Shown: piece after piece, positions 56,333 to 64,000 of the stretch
Layout: each line of letters begins with the position of its first letter
Position numbering within the stretch: the stretch's first letter is position 1
Source of the DNA: Clytia hemisphaerica
Taxonomy: Eukaryota > Cnidaria > Hydrozoa > Leptothecata > Clytiidae
Length of the DNA stretch: 64,000 nt
Assembly: GCA_902728285.1 (NCBI GenBank)
Contig: CACVBU010000598.1
Coordinates: 1,082,203-1,146,202, forward strand
Direction of reading: 5' to 3'
Notes under the pieces: model-generated
Databases searched by the model: none
Told to the model about the DNA's origin: nothing
The model's input: the letters and a program-made list of their open reading frames with translations, nothing else
Made by a program: the position numbers and the translations under genes

Positions 56333-57766
56333 ATGCTCATACAGTCAACACCTCACGGAGAAAAACAACGTGTAGTGACAGATATACAATTTACAGACAA
56401 GATGCCTTCGTTATCGCGTCGAGCTTGCACCAAAAGTAAAGGACAACCCAACCTTCTTCACACAGCTTGGTATCGCCATCATCAAAACCCTTACCATCCT
56501 CAACAAAACCCTGATGGAATCATCAATCTTGGTACTGCTGAAAACAGACTTCTCTTCGACCTCATTCAAGAGAAATTAGCTGACATCAAACTTGATCAAA
56601 TGCACGAAAGTTATACACATTACTGCAAACTGTCCGGTACAGATGCTTTCCGACAAAAACTGTCGGCATTTTTCAACCGATTCATGCACCCACAAGAGAA
56701 GATAGTGGAACAAGATGTTTATGTGATGAATGGATGTGGAACAGTGATCGAAACTATTGGTCGTTCCATCTGCAATGAAGGTGATGGTGTTCTTATACCA
56801 GCTCCTTACTACACTGGGTTCAAAAGTGACCTGGAACAACGCATTGCTGTCAAAACCATCCCTGTTCATCTCGATTGCCAAGGAAAACAAGCTTTTCAAA
56901 TCACTCTTCAAAAACTGGAAGAAGCTTTAGAAGGTGCTGAAGACAGTGGCATTCCAGTCAAAGCTTTGCTCTTATCCAACCCAAACAATCCTTTAGGTAC
57001 TGTCTACACTGAAGAAGAATTAGAAATGATGGCTGAATTCTGCTACAACAACGACCTTCATTTGGTTTGTGATGAAATCTACTTGCTTTCGGTTTACGAT
57101 CAAAATGCATCTTTCAAAAGTCTTCTTTCTATCAAGAACTTCCACAAATATCGCGATCACATTCACGTCGTATGGGGCTTCAGCAAAGATTTCAGTTTAT
57201 CTGGATTTCGAGTTGGAGTTGCTATCACCAAAAATGAAGAGTTACAACACGACTTGGGATCTCAAGGATATTACACCAGTGTTTCCACAGTCACACAATA
57301 TATTTTGGAAGAAATGATCACCGATTCTCAATGGCTCGATAAATTGGTTCAAATCAATCACCAAAGATTACAACAAAACCGAAATTTGGTTGCTAAGAAA
57401 CTCTCACAAACAAACATCCCTTTCGTTTACCCACAAAGTGGAGTATTTGTTTGGATGAATCTCTCCAAATGCATGAAAGATCAAAGTTTACAAAGTGAAA
57501 CAGAACTCTTTGAAAAGCTGATGAAGAATGGTTTATACCTGGTACCAGGACAAGCTTTTGAAACCAAAGAAAACGGATGGTTTCGAATGATCATTTCAAA
57601 TGAATATCAAACAGTAGAACTTGCTTTACAACGTCTTTTAAACATTGTCCGAAAACCAGAACGTATCGAATGCGGTGTCCGACATTCTTCTTCGGATTCC
57701 GTGCAAAGCTTGGAAATTTTCGCAAGACGACACGTTCATCCTAAAACCATGAAAAAGAACAATTAA
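56333..57766 (+). CDS. ACCS-like: ACC-synthase-like class I aminotransferase, intronless
   Basis: 477 residues, a PLP-dependent fold-type I enzyme resembling animal ACCS (1-aminocyclopropane-1-carboxylate synthase homologue). Visible: GIINLGTAENRL (62-73), equal to the LGLAENQL signature of plant ACC synthases and LGTSENKL of human ACCS; PAPYYTGF (156-163); NPNNPLG (216-222) for PLP; CDEIY (246-250); the Schiff-base lysine K285 in WGFSKDFSLSGFRVG with R293; and R418 in GWFRMI for the substrate carboxylate. All key residues are present, so catalytic activity is likely, but animal homologues are not established ACC makers. Start at 56333 follows an in-frame stop; a second ATG at residue 24 is possible. 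Single exon in an otherwise intron-rich window, hence possibly retroposed or simply intron-poor. Candidate AATAAA at 58191. Confidence 0.95.
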   Translation: MLIQSTPHGEKQRVVTDIQFTDKMPSLSRRACTKSKGQPNLLHTAWYRHHQNPYHPQQNPDGIINLGTAENRLLFDLIQEKLADIKLDQMHESYTHYCKLSGTDAFRQKLSAFFNRFMHPQEKIVEQDVYVMNGCGTVIETIGRSICNEGDGVLIPAPYYTGFKSDLEQRIAVKTIPVHLDCQGKQAFQITLQKLEEALEGAEDSGIPVKALLLSNPNNPLGTVYTEEELEMMAEFCYNNDLHLVCDEIYLLSVYDQNASFKSLLSIKNFHKYRDHIHVVWGFSKDFSLSGFRVGVAITKNEELQHDLGSQGYYTSVSTVTQYILEEMITDSQWLDKLVQINHQRLQQNRNLVAKKLSQTNIPFVYPQSGVFVWMNLSKCMKDQSLQSETELFEKLMKNGLYLVPGQAFETKENGWFRMIISNEYQTVELALQRLLNIVRKPERIECGVRHSSSDSVQSLEIFARRHVHPKTMKKNN

Positions 57767-60700
57767 ACGTCCATTAAAAGTATTTAAAGTTTTTTATAGT
57801 ATTTTATTATATACCAAGTTGTTAGGAATCTTTTTTAAAATGAGAAATTTTAGTATTCATATATTGTACATAATACTGTTAATATTATACGTAACAAATA
57901 ATTTATAAACATTATCATATTATCAGAATATTGTTATATCTAATCTAGACAGGGAAATATCAAATCTTGCCATCTTATGAAAAATAATTTATGCTTATTC
58001 ATTTCATTGTCTTTGAGGATTCTTTTCACGACTGACTTCTTACCCAATGACCTGATAATTGGTCAAAGTTGTGGTTGCTCAAAATGAGCTGTGAAATCTT
58101 ACAGTGAAAGTCTGTGTCTCTCAAATCGTATATTGCAAGTTTCGTCAGGACCTTATAATTAATTGATAGTATCATAGTAAGAATTTATTTAATAAAACAT
58201 TAAGGGAACTTTACTAATCTACTTTCGATAGAAACTTAATCCTAATAAACACATATAAACATGCAATGACTATTGAATAACCTCTCAGACAGGATAATTC
58301 ATCCAGGGCTGAGAAGTGTGAAAAATTCACTGCTCATTATTTCGCCTACCAGCATCTGCTCATTGCTCAGGAAACTAGAACTGTAACGGTTGGTCTGTGA
58401 TGCCATTTCCACACAAAACAACAAGAGGTCGGCAATGCCTCTATTTGAACGACATTGGTCACTTGATCATTATGTTGTTTTTTCTTTCCAAAATAAGTTG
58501 TCCAAGTTAAAAAGGGTTTTATAAGCCTCTGTTCGATGATGATGACAATGAAGGTTTCAAAGATCTCCTTAACCTTAGTAATTTTTGACAGTCAGTGGAT
58601 TAAGGTATGAAGATGTTTGTTATCTTCGGATAGGGTTCCCTGAAAAGTATTGCATCCCCCTCATGTTAGGGAAGTCATTAGCTCGTCCGGAGGAGCCCCT
58701 AAAAAAGCAAAATCCAGAAGGGCCAACAAAATTTCATGATGAAATTGGCCAAAAAAAATTAAGAATATGCTAAGAATGACTTGAATGAATGAATTTTGCA
58801 ACTGAACCTAAGAATGTTGATTTGTAGAACATTTTTACCTGTAAAATGCCAGTTATCCTCCAGCACCGCTAACTTTCACAAAAAATGCCAAATCTTTGCT
58901 TGAGAAATGTATTATACGCTTGATTTAGGCTTGATTGGATCCTAACCTAAGAATATACCGTAATAATATTGTAGAATGATTTTCCCAAAAAAAGTTAAGA
59001 ATATCCATGATAGTATGGAAAAACACCATTCTTATAAAAAAACGTATACCTTAAAATCTGCTGAAAAAACAGGTGGTACTGAAGTTTTGGGGAAATATGG
59101 AGATCTCAACCTTATCAAACAGTCTCCTTGACATGATGGGTAATATGTTTTTCTGGAATAGATCGATCCATTCATTCTTGTCAAATCACAAAGAGGAAAA
59201 CTTGATCTCCTCTTTCTTGGCTTAAAATCAATTCTTTTTTTGGATTAGGTGATTTAAGGCAAGTCAAATATTTGAGATTTTAAAATCATGACTATTTGCA
59301 TTGTAAGCAAGTTTCGAATGAAAAGGGAAACTTTTAAGATAGCAGGGGAAAGCTTTGATTCAGTTGAGCCAGTTTACACAGTTTGAACATACGGGGTATG
59401 GAATTGAAATTTGTGGCTCAAATGCTGGCATAGAACATGCTAATTTCTATGAAAGTACACTATTCAACACCGTTGCCGCATCACAAGTTTGATGAAACCC
59501 CGATGAAACCACCCCTGTTTACCTAATTATTGTTTTCGTTGGGAAAATTGAATTGAATCCCGATCGGGAAAATGATTGAATCCAACCAGGAAACTCCCAC
59601 TTCTAGTTGAATTAAAATTAATTAAAATTTGTAAAATTTAACGACTATTATTGTCTGAGAAGGCTTCAAAAGAAACACTGATACAGGACTGTTTTATGTA
59701 AGAAAACCCTATGCCCGTTCTACCTTTCTCTCAAGGACTCTCCAAAGTGACCAGAGATATCGTACGGGTTATGTAGAAATTTGAACTAAAGAAATTTGAA
59801 ATGGGGGGTTGGAATTCGACTGCAATAAACTTCTAATGTAGAAATGTGACTTTGATAGGTCACAGCGCTATTAAAACGAGCAAAAATGTTGCGTGTTCTA
59901 AACACTACTGAGTGAGGCTTACTTAACCTGTGTAACTTAAGTGTATATTGAACTTTCTCTTTAATGGATATCGCATGTGACGTCTGACCTCATAGATAAG
60001 CAAGTCTTCAAAAACTCACCGATTTTCCATTCAACATTTAAAACGAGAAACGTTTTGGCATTTATCCAATACTTATTCTAATAGCCTTGGAATGACCATG
60101 GAAAACTTTAACGGGGGAGTAAACGAACTCCATTTTGTGTTCAGTAATTTATGTAAGTTATAAATTTCGCGAAAAAGATATTGAAAACAAGAAGCAGAGG
60201 AATTTACGTAGGAAACAGCTAAATTGCTTCTTTCTGAGGCATAATTGATGGTGAAAATTATGCATGGGGAAAAACATTCTTTTTAAGGCTTCAGAATGGT
60301 TAGCAAAAGTAGGAAACCTAATGAAAAGCACATTTTACGTGGGCTGTGATCATCAACATGCTGACATTGAGCTTTCTATTTGATCCTTTTCAAACTCGAT
60401 TGATAATCCTCTACAATGAAGCCAGTTCATAAAAACTTTTTTTTAGCAATTTAATCACAAGATTCGCAAAAAAAACTCATAGTTATAATTCATTCATTCT
60501 TTTTCGGTTTGGTGGACTTTGAAATTTTATTTTTTCTTTCGTGTTTCGGTAAACCCCATTTTTCTCATTTCTGACCGTGAAGTCACTTTTTATCATCGCA
60601 ATGAGTCGAGTAGAAACTGCTGAGAGATCAGTGCATGCAGGAAATCAAAAATAATCAACCATTCATTTTCTCATGTCGACATCATGCCAATTCGGCAAAC

Positions 60701-63700
60701 TATTCATTCAGTATGTTATAACTTTCTTTCCAAAATCAAGCATGATATATTAAAGATTGTGCAATACATAAAACCTTTGAGGTATCATTATCTCAATTTT
60801 GTGGAAAAAGAGATTTATTTAAAAGCTGTAGTAATGACCTTTTCTTTCAAACGTGACCTTTTTGTGGCAATCAAATATATTTGTAGGTTTAATCAACCTC
60901 CCAGGATTAAATTTTCAAATATCATGATTGATGATTTTGATCACTAAGAAAAAGTGCGCCACTGTGGAAGCTCAAATTACTCCAATGGGTGTTTCCTCTA
61001 CAAATTGAATCGAAATAAACTTTTTGAATGTGAGAGTAAATGTGTTTTACAGAGATGATTTTCTTGGTCAATTAAGTAATTTTTTGATCAAAGAATGTCT
61101 TTGTTGAAAGGAAAGTAACTTGTCAAAGTGTTACTATTGCCTTTTGATTTATTGTTATATTTCTGTCAAATTCCTAATTCGATTACAAAAATAAACTTAA
61201 CAATCACAGCGATCAATCACGTGACCTTGAAGCCTCAAAAAGGCTAGATGAAACTACTTTTAGATTAGAAATGAAACCACCTCCCACCTCCCATACCGAA
61301 AACGTGTGACCCGCATGATTTTCATACAAACGCCGGATTAAATACTGTATATCGCCAAACTTCTATAGCAAGTATGCTATATGAGAACAAAGAAAGACCC
61401 CTTTGCGGTGCTTGGTAAATCTAGAAGATTCCACTCTAGCCCTTCAGATTTTAAACTCAATGGTTAAAACTATATATCTATCCGCAGACACGTGTTTCGA
61501 GTAGTCAAAACACCGAGTGCTGAGCTTTGCATAATCCCTTGTGGATAACGGAGAAGAAAAATTAAATTTGTATGGGCATACTGATTTACTTGCTTTTTTC
61601 AGTTCCCACCTAGTGTATGGAAATATTAAAGTTCTAGATTTTTGCTGGATAATACCAATTTCCTTGCTTTCCAGCTAGATAATTTTTTTGCAGGTTAAAG
61701 TAAGTACCAAATCTCGCCTAAAAGCCAGAAGGGAATTAGCATATCAAGCTTGAATTACTAATAAGTTTATGTATATCTTGCAAATGATTTTTGACTCGAT
61801 ATTGCAGTAGGATTTCCTTTGACGTTTTAGAAAAAGTTTTAGAAATCGGCAAACTATATTGATAATCTCTAGTGCATGGAATCAATGGTTATTCATTGTG
61901 CTCATATTGCAGATGGGAAGAAGGATTGCTAGTATTGTGAAATACATATTGCTCAATAGTTTATCCTCGAAAAGGATATGTTCACTTACAAGAGACTTTG
62001 TATAGACATTCTATATCTGAACATCCGATGTTATAGTATCCCCTTAAAAAGTCGGCTTTTGTTCTTCGAATTTTTTTATTACTTTCAGCCTCATTTGGTG
62101 CAAAGTTTGCATGAAACCACTTCCTGTGGAGGTAACAACCGAGTCTCCTGCAGAAAAATTTTGGTTTAATGATGCGAAATAATCTTTGATACAGGAAACA
62201 CTTTGCAGACTGCTCCTCATTAGCTCACAAAAGTTGTTAATTAAATACTTCCATAAAATTTTCACACCGCTGAAAATACTTCTCATTATCTATTGTTGTT
62301 TTTTGTACATTTGTCTGTATGTCTGAGGCTGGATTTGAATTTCCGTTTTTGTTTGTTTTTACTTGGTATCTTTGAGGTATTTCCTTTGATGTAATTTGGT
62401 CTAATTTTGGGTTACTTTTGGTAAAAGGATGTAATTAGGTGGTCATTTAAGAGGCGACAAAGGGAATTGTTTGTCAATCTAAAAGCAAAGCATGCAATTA
62501 CTACTATATTACAGACTAGTTTTTAACCCAGAGAGCATAATTTTTTTTAGCACAGATGCCCTTAGGATTTACCAATCAAAAATCATCCAGCTCTATTAGA
62601 ACCAGTTTTGTCTTTTTGTTTTTCTTTTGATTCATACTGATTCCAGGTAGACAAAATCCTGTATCATTGGATCCCCTTTTGAACTTGTGGTGGGTTTTTC
62701 TCAAAGAATTTCTATGACAAAAAAAGTCCCTCGACTTGTTTTCTTTTACTTTTAGTTGTAATTGACCATTTATCTGAATTGATGTATGTTATTTCCTAGG
62801 CTTTTCGAAGAGCACGCTTGACAATGAGGTTGCAAGTTTGATATGCGAGATATGCTTCCTAGGTTTCTTTTTATGTTAGTGCCAAAATATATAACAGAAC
62901 CAGTGACATTCTTTGCAACTCTTTGATTTGGTAGTAGAATTACGTCATTGTCAAATCAAACGAATCAATGGAGAGACTTGTTAAATATTCGAGATTTTTC
63001 ATGTTTTGGCTATCCTCAATTCTAATCCTAGAAACTTGACACTCCCGAATTTTCTACTTTTTTTTGCTACTTCTGCCAACAGTTACAGGTTTTTTGCAAT
63101 CAGTACTAATTACTGATAGATGTAATTTGGTAATAATGCAATTATGATTATACAGGACGAGTCAAGTCAGGTCGTCAAAAGTCGTCACTATGTCGAAAAC
63201 ACATTCTCGTCAAAACGCCGACAAATAATTATACTGACGAACGTATAAATCCTTATCTAACTGCTATTCACGTTGAAAGTTAATCCTCTTTTTTTACAAA
63301 ACACGTGCTATTTGCTCGTTATCTGGGATGAGAATTCGCGCTTCCTTGATTGAAAATTAAACGCTCAAAGTATTGAGTTAAGTGCCAAAAACGAAAAAAG
63401 TAGCATCTAAAATCTGTTTGTTGTTTAGCATTTCTTCTGACGTCAATGCAGATGATTTTGGAAAGTACTTAATCACCTTTTAATGGTTAGTGAAGGGTAA
63501 TTAAATATCAATAAATAGATCTTAATACTTGTATGTTGTGTTTATGAAAAATGATTGGTTTTTTTCTTTTGTTTCATCCGTGTGATTTCCGTTTTTAAAT
63601 GTTTATTTTCTTCCCCGTGCAGAGCTTACACGGCTACAGTAGCTTGTAAATCTGAGCTCTAAAATTTAGAAAAAAACTTATATTTAATTTTGACTACCGC

Positions 63701-64000
63701 CATGATCGGCTGTGAACTCTGCTCATGATTATTTTCCCGTCTTGAATCACCGGCTTGCATTTCCTGGTATTATTGGCTTTTAACTAAATTTTTTGAATTT
63801 GCCTTCAAACTATTGATCAATGATCGAATGGCAACGGCTCAATCGCGTGAATGTGAAAGCCCGCCAATTTGTTGTATGGTATCCCAGCTGATTTCACCGC
63901 TGAAAATTTCCCCAATTTTATCCAAGTCACACTATGTGAATGTCATGAAGATAGTGCTGATTAGAATCGAGAATATCTTGCGATATTTTTGAATTAATAT
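57767..64000. other. 3' gene-less stretch
   Basis: 6.2 kb with no recognised gene. AATAAA at 58191-58196 may end the ACCS-like transcript. A lone MITE-like terminus at about 61432. An open stretch on the minus strand at 62286-62044 lacks family resemblance and good splice signals. Confidence 0.5.

Noticed and set aside
62044-62286. 80-residue open frame on the minus strand
   Set aside because: Plausible composition but no family match, no good splice borders and AT-rich surroundings.
43088-64000. Retrotransposon or viral coding remnants (reverse transcriptase, integrase)
   Set aside because: Looked for conserved motifs such as YxDD or DDE contexts in the long frames and saw none.

Overview
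This is a eukaryotic, almost certainly metazoan, window. It is AT-rich, has spliceosomal genes with GT-AG introns, and is littered with small inverted-repeat transposons. Four gene families give the placement: a TRANK1-like TPR/ankyrin/UvrD-helicase protein, two dystroglycan/sarcoglycan-like receptors, an SLC22 organic-ion transporter and an animal-type ACC-synthase-like aminotransferase. The combination and the transposon load fit a marine invertebrate, perhaps non-bilaterian (cnidarian- or sponge-like). The sequence alone does not fix the phylum.

Layout: (1) 1-6118 has no gene I can support, only degenerate inverted repeats, an ATCGAT-rich foldback satellite and a 200-bp MITE. (2) 6125-28292, plus strand: a 19-exon TRANK1-like gene, about 3.63 kb of codons (~3,633 residues). 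Its introns carry MITEs, a tandem array of three TTAA-flanked elements (intron 8), a tRNA-like-containing element (intron 10) and a 176-bp satellite (intron 13). (3) 29768-31910, minus strand, and 33702-35738, plus strand: a head-to-head pair of dystroglycan-like single-pass receptors separated by 1.8 kb. (4) 37444-43087, plus: a complete 7-exon SLC22 transporter of 544 residues. (5) 43088-55650: gene-poor, with MITEs, a foldback at 52.7 kb, degenerate tandem repeats and a few isolated exon-like pieces. (6) 56333-57766, plus: an intronless ACCS-like aminotransferase with a TATA box. (7) 57767-64000: nothing recognised.

The genes do not form an obvious pathway; this is ordinary eukaryotic neighbourhood order. 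The most notable structures are the density and variety of TTAA-flanked MITEs, including two abutting at one TTAA and one family triplicated in tandem; two introns bounded by the same GGCCCAGC/GCTGGGCC ends with unrelated cargo; and the duplicated divergent receptor pair. Five apparent frameshifts (three in the TRANK1-like gene, two in the minus-strand receptor) all have the same polarity, as if one base were missing each time. I read these as probable assembly deletions, not decay, because protein homology or plausible coding continues across each site.
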